Assembly: GCA_942491145.1 (NCBI GenBank)
Contig: CALOBC010000010.1
Location: forward strand, 160,412-224,411
DNA length: 64,000 nt
Direction: 5' to 3'
Origin: CAXQUZ01 sp942491145
Lineage (GTDB): Bacteria; Myxococcota_A; UBA796; UBA2385
How positions within the stretch are numbered: the stretch's first letter is position 1; each line of letters begins with the position of its first letter. The notes beneath the pieces are model-generated. The model did no database searches. It had not been told where the DNA came from and saw nothing but the letters and a program-made list of their open reading frames with translations. A program made the translations under genes and the position numbers. Shown here one piece after another: positions 34,168 to 42,482 of the stretch.

Positions 34168-34241
34168 GAGAGCCTCCGAGCTGCAAGCGGGTGGGGTGCC
34201 GCAATAACGAGCTGGACCCGCCTCCAACGTGCAGGACGCCC

Positions 34242-34907
34242 ATGCCGGACCCCTCGCCCCATCGTCGCCACGCTGTGCTGTCCGAGCTGGTCGTCAAGCA
34301 GACACCGACCCACGACCTGGCCCACAACTGGGCCCATGTGGAGCGCGTGCACCGCTGGTGCATCCGCATCGCCAACGAGCTCGGTGAAGACGCCGATCTC
34401 GCCGGAGCGGCCGGGCTGGTGCATGATCTCTTGCTGGTGCCCAAGGACCACGCCGACCGGGCCAGCGCCGGCGAGCTGTCGGCTGCCCGCGCACCGGAGC
34501 TGCTCCAGGCTGCCGGATTCGACGAGGCCGAGATCGCGGTGGTGTGCGACGCCGTGCGCACTGGCCCCTGGTCCGCCAAGCTTCCGCCCTCCGGGCCCAT
34601 CGGCGCCATCCTCCAAGACGCTGACCGCCTCGATGCCATCGGGGTCACCGGGGCCTTCCGCAACATCGCCGTCGCCCAGGACATGGCCCGGCGCCGCCCC
34701 AACAACGCGTTCTGGCATCCCACCGATCCACTGCATCTCGACCCCGAGCGTCCCCTCCACGACGGGCGCTTCGCCCTCGACCACTGGCACGTCAAGCTGT
34801 TGACCCTGGCAGACGGCATGAACACCGCGCCGGCCCGTCGGGAGGGCGCCCGCCGGCATGCCCACATGCTGCAGCTGCTCGATATGCTGGCCACGGAACA
34901 GCGCTGA
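34242..34907 (+). CDS. HD-domain phosphohydrolase
   Basis: 221 residues from the ATG at 34242. HD motifs: NWAHVERVHRW for the first metal His, LVHDLL for the His-Asp pair, and ILQDADRLDAIG for the last Asp. The layout resembles the YedJ/PF01966 group that hydrolyses nucleotides or phosphate esters. A His/Trp-rich insert (FWHPTDPLHLDPERPLHDG) lies after the metal site. The substrate cannot be assigned. It ends before the MopE/FG-GAP lipoprotein. Confidence 0.9.
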   Translation: MPDPSPHRRHAVLSELVVKQTPTHDLAHNWAHVERVHRWCIRIANELGEDADLAGAAGLVHDLLLVPKDHADRASAGELSAARAPELLQAAGFDEAEIAVVCDAVRTGPWSAKLPPSGPIGAILQDADRLDAIGVTGAFRNIAVAQDMARRRPNNAFWHPTDPLHLDPERPLHDGRFALDHWHVKLLTLADGMNTAPARREGARRHAHMLQLLDMLATEQR

Positions 34908-34996
34908 CGACGCGCATCGGCGCTGGACGGGCTACCCTGTCCCGAGCTTTTGCCGCCGCCGGTGCCCTGCGGCCGCCCGATCCGCTGGAGGAGACC

Positions 34997-36928
34997 ATGT
35001 CGAACCGTTCCCGCTTTCCGCTGCTGATGCTGCTTTCCGTTGTTGTGGGGTGCGGAGGCATCAAGACGGGTGTTCCCCAAGACTCGGGCGACGAGCGGGA
35101 CGAAGACGGCGACGGCTCACCGGTCTCAGAAGACTGCGACGACACCGATCCATCGGTCGCCCCCGGACTGCCCGAAGTCTGTGACGGCAAAGACAACGAC
35201 TGCAACGCCCAGGTCGACGAAGCGGACCCCGGCCTGACCGACGGCAGCACCTACTACGTGGACGTGGACGGCGATGGCTACGGCGCAACCGCGTCCGAGA
35301 CGGTGGCGTGCGAGGCCCCGTCGGGCTCGGTGACGGAAGGCGGGGACTGTGACGACAGCAGCGCCGACGTGAGCCCAGCGGGTGTCGAAGACTGCACCAC
35401 GGCTGCCGACGATGACTGCTCCGGCTCTGCCAACGACGAAGACGCGCTGAACTGCACAAACTGGTTCGTGGACAGCGACGACGACAACCACGGCGCCCTG
35501 GACGCGGCGTCGGCTTGCTTGTGCTTCCCGGAGGGCGACTTCCAAGCATCGCTGGCCGACGACTGCGACGACTCCGCGCCTGATGTCAACCCCGAGGCGG
35601 ACGAGGTCTGCAACGACGGCATCGACAACGACTGCGACGAAGACTGGGACGAGTGCCGCCACTCCCGCTCGGGCCCGGTGCATGAGCGCGGGATTGAGGT
35701 CTATGGGCTGTCCGCTGACGCCGAGACCGGTCCCTGGATCTCCGCCGGCCCCGACACGAACGGCGACGGCAAGAGCGACATCCTGATCAGCGGGCCGGGC
35801 GAAGGCGGAGGCGGCCGACTGTCGCTCATCACGGCGGCGCCCACCACCGACACAGGCATCCCGACCAGCGCGTCGGCCACCATCGAACCCGACGTGGCCG
35901 CCCAGATGATGCGCGGTGTGATCGGTGGCGACATGGATGGAGACGGCACCCCCGACATCGCCGCATTCGGCAGCACACCCTACGACAACTACTCAGAGTT
36001 CTACGTGTTCTCTGGCACAGTGACGGGATCGGTCGACCCGGGCGATGCGCTGCTGCGGATCAGCCCCACCAATGAGAGCAACGTCTGGGGCGATGTCCAG
36101 GTGGCAGACATCGACGGCAATGGCGAAGACGAGGCTGTTGTGCTCTACACCGATGGCTCCAGCATGTGGGCCTTCGGCAATCTCAGTGGCACGGCCGCCG
36201 TGGCCCAGACCGGCAGCGCCGGCGGCTACACCCAGATTGGCGACATTGGCGACGTGACCGGCGATGGGCTGGCCGACCTGATGTTTGGCAACCCGGACAG
36301 CGGCGGCTCCGGCACCGTCGGCCTGTGGATCTCAGACGGCGACCTGCCGAGCGACCTGAGCACCGAGGTCATCAGCTTTGCCGGCATGAACAGCGGCGAC
36401 CTGTTGGGCACGACGATGGCGCCCGCCGGGGACCTCACCGGTGACGGATACGAGGACTACCTGGTCACCGCGCCCTACCACGACACCACCCAGTACCGGC
36501 AGGGTGCGGTGTATGTCTTTGCGGGCGGGCTGAGCCCGAACCCGACCGCCGTGACGGACGCAGAGTTCGAGATCCTCGGCGAGATGCGGAATGACAACGC
36601 CGGCGCTGGCGCGGCGGGCATCGGCGACATGGACGGAGACGGCCACCTCGACCTCGCGGTCGGGTCCACCGGTTGGGACACGTCCAGCTACAACAACACC
36701 GGCGCTGTCTACTTCCTGCACGGCCCGTTCTCTGGGTCCATCGACCTGAACGACGAGCGGGGCCGCGTGGACGGCGGCCACAGCAGCGGCTTGCTGGGCA
36801 CGACCATCATCAGCGGCGGCGATCTGGACGACGACGGCTTCAACGACGTCCTCATGGGCGAGCCCGGCAACGACACCGGCGCTGAGAACGGCGGCGCTGT
36901 CTGGATCATGTTCGGCGCAGGGCTGTAA
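34997..36928 (+). CDS. Lipoprotein with MopE-type and FG-GAP repeats
   Basis: 643 residues. Signal with lipobox (LLMLLSVVVGCGG). Residues 30-220 have Asp/Cys metal repeats (DGDGSPVSEDCDDTDP, EVCDGKDNDCNAQVDE, DVDGDGYGA, DGIDNDCDEDWDEC). From residue 240 on, at least six FG-GAP-like blades occur, with calcium cores such as DTNGDGKSDILI, DMDGDGTPDIAAFG, DVTGDGLADLMFGNP, DLTGDGYEDYLV, DMDGDGHLDLAVG and DLDDDGFNDVLMG. The propeller probably faces outside the cell. An optimal GGAGGAG precedes the ATG. A terminator follows. Confidence 0.9.
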   Translation: MSNRSRFPLLMLLSVVVGCGGIKTGVPQDSGDERDEDGDGSPVSEDCDDTDPSVAPGLPEVCDGKDNDCNAQVDEADPGLTDGSTYYVDVDGDGYGATASETVACEAPSGSVTEGGDCDDSSADVSPAGVEDCTTAADDDCSGSANDEDALNCTNWFVDSDDDNHGALDAASACLCFPEGDFQASLADDCDDSAPDVNPEADEVCNDGIDNDCDEDWDECRHSRSGPVHERGIEVYGLSADAETGPWISAGPDTNGDGKSDILISGPGEGGGGRLSLITAAPTTDTGIPTSASATIEPDVAAQMMRGVIGGDMDGDGTPDIAAFGSTPYDNYSEFYVFSGTVTGSVDPGDALLRISPTNESNVWGDVQVADIDGNGEDEAVVLYTDGSSMWAFGNLSGTAAVAQTGSAGGYTQIGDIGDVTGDGLADLMFGNPDSGGSGTVGLWISDGDLPSDLSTEVISFAGMNSGDLLGTTMAPAGDLTGDGYEDYLVTAPYHDTTQYRQGAVYVFAGGLSPNPTAVTDAEFEILGEMRNDNAGAGAAGIGDMDGDGHLDLAVGSTGWDTSSYNNTGAVYFLHGPFSGSIDLNDERGRVDGGHSSGLLGTTIISGGDLDDDGFNDVLMGEPGNDTGAENGGAVWIMFGAGL

Positions 36929-36939
36929 GCCAGAGACTG

Positions 36940-36967
36940 TTGGGGGGCCCACATTGGGGCTCCCCAA
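36940..36967. terminator. Terminator between convergent genes
   Basis: TTGGGGGGCCC (36940-36950) pairs with GGGGCTCCCCAA (36956-36967) over eleven pairs with one G-T wobble. It lies after the FG-GAP lipoprotein stop and before the stop of the converging M28 peptidase. Confidence 0.7.
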
Positions 36968-36984
36968 GCGCAGGTCAGGAGCGC

Positions 36985-38427
36985 CTAATCCTTGACAGGC
37001 ACCGCCACCCGCTCGGGTGCTGCGGGCGCATTGGCCAACAACCAGGCCATGCCCGCCAGCGCACCTGTCGCTTCCCGAAGTGACGCCTCATCGACCTTGT
37101 CTAGGGTGTCGGCGTAGGTGTGGTGGATGTTGAAGTACGAGGAGTCATCAGGACGCAGGCCGATGACCAACGTGCCCGAGGCCTTCAAGGGCGAGATGTC
37201 TGCGCCTCCGCCCCCCGTCTGAATCGGCAATGCCAGGGGGGCCGCCGCAGTCCGGAGCCAGCCCAGCTGTTCGGCTGTGCCCGAGGCCGAGAAGCCCAAC
37301 GGCCATCCGCCCCCCAGATCGCTCTCAATGGCGGCCACGTGCCGCTCTTCGCCATGAGCATCGCCGTAGGCCTTGCCACCCCGAAGCCCATTTTCTTCGT
37401 TGGCAAACAGCACCGCGCGAATGGTGCGCTTTGGCGGCACACCCAGCTCCCGAATCAGCCGCAATGCCTCGATGCTCTCCACGATGCCTGACCCGTCGTC
37501 GTGGGCACCTTGGCCGACGTCCCAAGAGTCGAGGTGGCCCCCGATCACCACGATCTCATTCGGCAGCTCGCTGCCCCGGATTTCAGCGACGATGTTGCGG
37601 CCGGGCACGTCTGGGTAGGTCAGCGCCCCGAGCTGCATCCGCAGGATCACCGACTCCCCGCTGTCGACGATTCGTTCGATCATGTCCGCGTTCTCGGTGG
37701 ACACCGCCACCGCCGGAATGGGCTGCAGCCCCTCGTCATAGCTCCGCATCGCGCCGGTGTGGGCCGTCCCGAGGGATCGGGTCGTGAGCGAGCGCACCAG
37801 CACCCCCGCCGCCCCTTGGGCCGAGGCAAGATTGGCCCCGTTGAGCCGCGCCCAGACCGCATCGCCGTACCCGAGGTAGGCCGGAGTGCGCTGCGCCATG
37901 TCGACGGCGTAAAGCACGATCTTGCCCTCCACATCACCACTCAGGTCCTTCTCGGTGTGCACCACCACAACCTCAGCTTCGACCACACCTCCGGGGGCCG
38001 CTTGGGTGCCCACTGAGCCGCCCAAGGTGAGCACCTGGAGCGGCACGGTCCACGGCGCCACCATCTCGACCCGCTCCAGTCCCCGCACCCAGTGGGGCAC
38101 CATGACCGGCTCACCCCGCACATTGTCTTGCCCATCCTCGGCAAACACCCCGAGGGCCCAGTCCTCCGCGGCCACCATGCCGGGCGAGCCCGCGAGCCGG
38201 TGCCCCACGCCGTCACAGAGGTCGGTGAGGCGCGCAAAGGTCTGCTCGCTCTGGCGGGCAGCCGCCACAAGCTGCTGCAGTGCGGGATCCGACGTGTTGA
38301 GCGCCAGTGTGGGGTGGCCTGGGCTGGCTTCAGGAACAGCCACAAAATTGACGTTCCCGCCCACCATGTCAAAGGTCGGATGACGAAAGCAGCCCGTCAA
38401 GAACAACACGATCCACGCTGACTTCAT
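36985..38427 (-). CDS. M28 family aminopeptidase, lipoprotein
   Basis: 480 residues from an ATG at 38427. Lipobox MKSAWIVLFLTGC. A PA (protease-associated) domain is inserted at about residues 130-260 (VVHTEKDLSGDVEGKIVLY). Zinc ligands follow the M28 order: GGHLDSWDVGQGAHDDGSGI, FANEENGLRGG with the catalytic Glu-Glu pair, AIESDLGGGWPLG, and a His near IHHTYADTLDKV. It is a glutamate carboxypeptidase/aminopeptidase Q-like enzyme, probably periplasmic, lipid-anchored and used for peptide scavenging. Confidence 0.92.
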   Translation of the reverse strand: MKSAWIVLFLTGCFRHPTFDMVGGNVNFVAVPEASPGHPTLALNTSDPALQQLVAAARQSEQTFARLTDLCDGVGHRLAGSPGMVAAEDWALGVFAEDGQDNVRGEPVMVPHWVRGLERVEMVAPWTVPLQVLTLGGSVGTQAAPGGVVEAEVVVVHTEKDLSGDVEGKIVLYAVDMAQRTPAYLGYGDAVWARLNGANLASAQGAAGVLVRSLTTRSLGTAHTGAMRSYDEGLQPIPAVAVSTENADMIERIVDSGESVILRMQLGALTYPDVPGRNIVAEIRGSELPNEIVVIGGHLDSWDVGQGAHDDGSGIVESIEALRLIRELGVPPKRTIRAVLFANEENGLRGGKAYGDAHGEERHVAAIESDLGGGWPLGFSASGTAEQLGWLRTAAAPLALPIQTGGGGADISPLKASGTLVIGLRPDDSSYFNIHHTYADTLDKVDEASLREATGALAGMAWLLANAPAAPERVAVPVKD

Positions 38428-38509
38428 TGGCCACTCCACGGCAGGACAGCCCCCTATCTCCCCTGCCCCGGCTGTTGGGATACATGGGCCTCCTTGCCCG
38501 ACGAGCCCC

Positions 38510-39193
38510 ATGCTGAATCTTCTGTCCCTGTGGGTTGCCCTGTCCCCAGCGAGCGCCAGTCCGCGCTTCGCTGGTGTGGTGATGGACGACTTTGCCGACG
38601 AGCTGGCCCCCCTGCGCTTTGACAGCTCCTCGACCGGGTGGACCGCCGACTTCAAGGGCGGGGTGCTCCGTGTCTTCATCGGACCCGACGAGAAGTCCGC
38701 CCAGTGGTGGGTCTCCGCGATGGCCGACATCGCCAAGAAGCAGAAGCCCCAACCGCCCGATCCGCCACTGGATCTCCCGGCTGACGACGCACTGGCCGGC
38801 GGCACCAACTTGCTGATCCTGCGCTTCGGCAACATGGGGGTGATGATCGAGTCGGCCGGCGGCGCCCTGGTCTTCGCTGAGCGGGTGGCTGCGGCACTCC
38901 GCCCAGAGCCTGGCCCCTGGCCGCAGCCGCCCACCATTGCAGAACAAGCGGGACTGTGGCACGTGGACGTGGCCTTTGAGCCCGCCCACATCACCTACGT
39001 GGGCGCATCCCCCCTGCCCGGCGAGCCCTTGCGCTTCGCTGCCCCGCCGAGCGCCGTTGTCGCTTGGGACGAGTGGGGTCGGGCACTGCGTCAAGACTTC
39101 GATGCGGCGGGCAACCCCGTGCCCCGCCCTCCCCCGTGGGCCGACTATGTCCCTCCGCCTCCCCCCGACGTGAGCGATCCGCCGCATGATTGA
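38510..39193 (+). CDS. Hypothetical exported protein
   Basis: 227 residues. Signal peptide (MLNLLSLWVALSPASASP). The rest is a single domain with no recognised family: FAGVVMDDFADELAPLRFDSSSTGWTADFKGGVLRVFIG, then Pro-rich turns and a Pro-rich C-terminal tail (PPPWADYVPPPPPDVSDPP). One segment (NLLILRFGNMGVMIESAGG) looks like a pair of core strands. The stop overlaps the terC start by 8 nt, so they are probably one transcript. There is no ribosome binding site of note. Confidence 0.68.
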   Translation: MLNLLSLWVALSPASASPRFAGVVMDDFADELAPLRFDSSSTGWTADFKGGVLRVFIGPDEKSAQWWVSAMADIAKKQKPQPPDPPLDLPADDALAGGTNLLILRFGNMGVMIESAGGALVFAERVAAALRPEPGPWPQPPTIAEQAGLWHVDVAFEPAHITYVGASPLPGEPLRFAAPPSAVVAWDEWGRALRQDFDAAGNPVPRPPPWADYVPPPPPDVSDPPHD

Positions 39194-39914
39194 AGCGCTG
39201 TCCAATCCGGATACCTGGCTCGCCCTGCTGTCGCTGACCGCTTTGGAGATCATCCTCGGCATCGACAACATCGTGTTCATCGCCATCTTGAGCGGCCGTC
39301 TCCCGAAGGAACAACAGGGTCTGTCGTACCGCCTGGGGCTCGGCGCAGCGCTCATCAGCCGGCTGGGCCTGCTCGGGGCCATCAACTGGGTCATGGGGCT
39401 CACCGCGGTGCTCTTCACCGTCTTCGACCATGCGATCAGCGGACGCGACATCATCCTGATGGGCGGCGGACTGTTCTTGATGGCCAAGTCCACCCACGAG
39501 ATCTACGACAAGGTGGAGGGGGACGACGAAGACGACGCCCCCGCGGGTGGTGGCCGCAGCTTGGTCGGCACCGTGCTCCAGATCATGCTGCTGGACGTCA
39601 TCTTCAGCCTTGACTCGGTCATCACCGCCGTGGGCATGGCCAGCGAGTTCTGGATCATGGCCACCGCCATGATCATCGCCGTCATCATCATGCTCTTCTT
39701 CGCCCAGCGCATCGGCGACTTCGTCAACGCCCACCCGTCCATGAAGGTGCTGGCGCTGAGCTTCCTGCTGTTGATCGGCGTCCTGTTGACCGCCGAGGCC
39801 ATGGGCCAGCACATCGACAAGGGCTACATCTACTTCGCGATGGGCTTCTCGCTGATGGTTGAGCTGGTCAACATGCGGGTGCGCAAGGACCGCAAGAAGA
39901 AGGTCCCGAGCTGA
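39186..39914 (+). CDS. TerC family integral membrane protein
   Basis: 242 residues. TerC core motifs: EIILGIDNIVFIAILSGRLP in the first helix, and MLLDVIFSLDSVITAVGMA in the fifth, both with the metal-coordinating Asp residues of the family. Seven hydrophobic helices are visible. It has no CBS or CorC domains. TerC proteins of this type load Mn2+ onto exported enzymes or export metal ions; some give tellurite resistance. It is translated with the preceding exported protein. Confidence 0.93.
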   Translation: MIEALSNPDTWLALLSLTALEIILGIDNIVFIAILSGRLPKEQQGLSYRLGLGAALISRLGLLGAINWVMGLTAVLFTVFDHAISGRDIILMGGGLFLMAKSTHEIYDKVEGDDEDDAPAGGGRSLVGTVLQIMLLDVIFSLDSVITAVGMASEFWIMATAMIIAVIIMLFFAQRIGDFVNAHPSMKVLALSFLLLIGVLLTAEAMGQHIDKGYIYFAMGFSLMVELVNMRVRKDRKKKVPS

Positions 39915-39924
39915 AGCCCCCCGG

Positions 39925-40596
39925 TCAGCGGTTTGCGACCGGGTTGCGGAGGACCAGCGAGATGCCCACCAGCAGCGGCACCGCTTGTTCGTAGCGGGGA
40001 CCCAGCGCGCTGTTGAGGGTCAGCAGGGCCAAGCCGATGCCGAGGGGCGTGCTCACGGCAGAGACCGCGCCAGCGCCGTTTCGGACCCAGAAGACCGCCG
40101 AACCGACCCGGGGCAAGGCGAGCAGGAAGTCCCACAACGGGCCAGCCGTCCACAACAGCACCTTCTTGGCGGCCCACCCGCCTGCGAAGCTGCCCGCGGA
40201 CGTGCCGGCACCGGCGATGCGACCCCAGACCGGCCGCTTGAGCCGGCGCTTTGCGGTGGGATCGAGATCGTCCACCGAGATGGGCCGGTCTCGGGGCACC
40301 AGCGTCTCGGCCAAGCGGTCGAGTCGGCACCAGGCATCACCGATGCCCAGGTCGATCCCCAGGCGCTTCTCGACTTGGTTGACGAGCTGGTCGAGGGTGT
40401 CCGGCGCGAGCACCTGGCCCGCGGGCGTGTGGGTGCGCCACCACAGCGAGGCCACGAGCCGGTCCGCAAGAGCAGCGCCGTCTGCACCATCCGGGACCGA
40501 GACCTGCGCGGCCTCCAGCACCGCGCGCATCGCCGCAGGGTCTCGGTCGAGGAGCCGGGCACGCACCGCATCAGCAGTCACAGGAGAGGTCGACAT
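39925..40596 (-). CDS. Hypothetical protein with C-terminal membrane segments
   Basis: 223 residues from an ATG at 40596, with GGAG upstream. The N-terminal 130 residues are helical and soluble (TADAVRARLLDRDPAAMRAVLEAAQVSVPDGADGAALADRLV, then LDQLVNQVEKRLGIDLGIGDAWCRLDRL). The C-terminal third has Gly/Ala-rich hydrophobic stretches (AGTSAGSFAGGWAAKKVLLW, SAVSTPLGIGLALLTLNSAL and VPLLVGISLVLRN). No family is recognised. It is convergent with terC. Confidence 0.68.
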   Translation of the reverse strand: MSTSPVTADAVRARLLDRDPAAMRAVLEAAQVSVPDGADGAALADRLVASLWWRTHTPAGQVLAPDTLDQLVNQVEKRLGIDLGIGDAWCRLDRLAETLVPRDRPISVDDLDPTAKRRLKRPVWGRIAGAGTSAGSFAGGWAAKKVLLWTAGPLWDFLLALPRVGSAVFWVRNGAGAVSAVSTPLGIGLALLTLNSALGPRYEQAVPLLVGISLVLRNPVANR

Positions 40597-40693
40597 CGGG
40601 ACTCCAGGACTCGCAGGGCCATCGGGCAAGGGCAACACAACGGGGGCAAGACGCTGGGCCTACGCCGGGCAGCGGGCTTTCTTGCAGTGCCCC

Positions 40694-41578
40694 TCACAGC
40701 CCCTGAAGCATGTCCGCTACTCCATCGGCAAAGCCCCGGGGCGCCACACCACACGCCGCGGTCAGGGCACCCGGATCGGCCAGCTCGTCCTCATCGATCG
40801 CCCCAATCAGGTCAGCGTCGAAGTCTGGCGCCCACCGTGCAGCTGCCACAAACAGCGCCTTGGGCAAGTGCAGCGGACGCACCCGCCGGCCCATCCCACC
40901 GGCAATGAGGGCGATGATGTCGTCGAAGGTGTGGGCCGTGGCGCCGCCGGCCTCAAAGGCTTCGTTCGGCAACCCACCCTCCGCCAAGCGCAGCACCGCT
41001 TGGGCAAAGTCATCCACGTGAATCGGCTGGCGACGGTACTTTCCGTCGCCAATGACCGGGACCAGCGGGGTGCGGCCCACCAGCCGGGCCAGCGTGTGAA
41101 AGCTCTCCTGGTGGCCTGGACTGTGGTTGCGCAGGGGCGGACCGTAGGGCGCGCTGGGCCTGAGAACAGCCCATGGCAGTCCACTCTCGGCAAGGCGCTG
41201 CTCATCTTCTCGGCGGGACCGGGCGTAAGGGGTGTCCCGAGTCCAGTGGACCACCGTGCTGGACGCGTAGACCACGGGGACGCCCACAGCGAGGACCGCG
41301 TCCATCATCTGGCGGTTGACCGCGGCGGCAGCTTCCGCGGACGAGCCCGGTCCCCGCGCCTTGATTCGACACGCGGTGTGCACCACCAGATCGGGCTTCA
41401 GCGCACGAATCCTCGCCACGTCGCGCCCCCGGCGGCGCAGATCCACCCGCATCGGGGTCACCCGCGTGAGGGCCACCGGGGTGGAGTGAAACAGCGCGTG
41501 CACATCGTGGTGCTCCGCAGCCGCACGACAGAGGTGCGCGCCCACAAAGCTGGAGCCGCCGGTCACTACAATGCGCAT
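40694..41578 (-). CDS. NAD-dependent epimerase/reductase-like protein (extended SDR)
   Basis: 294 residues. Rossmann turn VTGGSSFVGAHL. The extended SDR core is followed by VVYASSTVVHW and PYARSRREDEQRL. The usual catalytic Tyr-x3-Lys reads Tyr-x3-Arg (YARSR), so the Lys is replaced by Arg. The substrate-side LRPSAPYGPPLRNH and IHVDDFAQAVLRL are typical of dTDP- or UDP-sugar epimerases and reductases. It may be catalytically altered. The start ATG is the first in frame; it is close to, and upstream of, the hypothetical membrane gene. Confidence 0.87.
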   Translation of the reverse strand: MRIVVTGGSSFVGAHLCRAAAEHHDVHALFHSTPVALTRVTPMRVDLRRRGRDVARIRALKPDLVVHTACRIKARGPGSSAEAAAAVNRQMMDAVLAVGVPVVYASSTVVHWTRDTPYARSRREDEQRLAESGLPWAVLRPSAPYGPPLRNHSPGHQESFHTLARLVGRTPLVPVIGDGKYRRQPIHVDDFAQAVLRLAEGGLPNEAFEAGGATAHTFDDIIALIAGGMGRRVRPLHLPKALFVAAARWAPDFDADLIGAIDEDELADPGALTAACGVAPRGFADGVADMLQGL

Positions 41579-41598
41579 CAGAGCCTCAACATCGAGGG

Positions 41599-42381
41599 CT
41601 ACCCCTCATCTTCAGGGGGTGCCCAGGTGAGCCGGGACGGGGGGTCCGGCGCTTCGAGCGGCGCCGCCGGAGAGACCTTTGCGACGTCCTCCATCACCTC
41701 GATCACCACCAGGGTGGCGTCATCGTCCACTCCGACCCGGGCGACCTCGTCCAGCACCGCGCGTGTGCAGGACTCTGGGGTGCCCGTGCGCTCCCAGAAG
41801 TCCACCAGCTCGTCCTCGTCGAGGGCGTCCAGCACGCCATCGGACATCAGCATCAGCACGTCGCCGGGGGCGAGGTGCCAGCGGTCCTGGGTGAGCACAT
41901 CGGCCACCTTCGGTCCCATGCCCATGAACGTGCGCAGCCGGTGGAACATGCCCGTTCGCTCGGAGCCGGCCTGCTTCACTCGCCCGTCCCGCAGCCGGTA
42001 CACGGGAGAGTCACCCACCGTGTAGATGTGGGCCTCCAGCCCGTCGACCCAGGCCATCGCCAGCGTGCACCGCGCTTGCCGCCCACTGCCGCGCAGCTCC
42101 CAGTCGATCTCGCTGACGAGCTGGACCAGCGCTTCGGTGGGCTGGGTCTCTCGGGGGCCACCGAACTGTCCCAGCCGGTCGCACGTGAGCTGGGCTGCCG
42201 CACGCCCGGCGCCAGCGGTGCTCACCCCATCGCACACCACAAACAGGCCGAGCCCAGGCTGGCCCACCGGGTAGACCCGCCAAGCATCCTCGTTCTCGCT
42301 GTGGTGTGGCGCAGGTCTGCTGCCACCAAAAGCACGCAGCCGCACCGTCGGATTGTGCATCGACGGGCCTTCGTCGTTCAT
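41599..42381 (-). CDS. PP2C-family Ser/Thr phosphatase
   Basis: 260 residues from ATG 42381 (ATG 42360 is possible). PPM motifs: HHSENEDAWRVY (motif with Asp for metal M1), LFVVCDGVSTAGAGRAAAQL, YTVGDSPVYRLRDGRV, LMLMSDGVLDAL and DDDATLVVIEV. All metal-binding Asp residues are present. These phosphatases reverse Ser/Thr kinase action. The kinases at 11.6 kb and 59.4 kb are candidates but not adjacent. A Pro-rich tail (SRLTWAPPEDEG) follows. Confidence 0.92.
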   Translation of the reverse strand: MNDEGPSMHNPTVRLRAFGGSRPAPHHSENEDAWRVYPVGQPGLGLFVVCDGVSTAGAGRAAAQLTCDRLGQFGGPRETQPTEALVQLVSEIDWELRGSGRQARCTLAMAWVDGLEAHIYTVGDSPVYRLRDGRVKQAGSERTGMFHRLRTFMGMGPKVADVLTQDRWHLAPGDVLMLMSDGVLDALDEDELVDFWERTGTPESCTRAVLDEVARVGVDDDATLVVIEVMEDVAKVSPAAPLEAPDPPSRLTWAPPEDEG

Positions 42382-42482
42382 GCCAAGCCCCGCTGGCCCG
42401 GTCCCTGAATGGCGAGGCCATTCTTCATCGCCACCACCTGCTGACCCCCAAGGAACCGAGCGGTCCCCGGAGGTGGGTTCAC

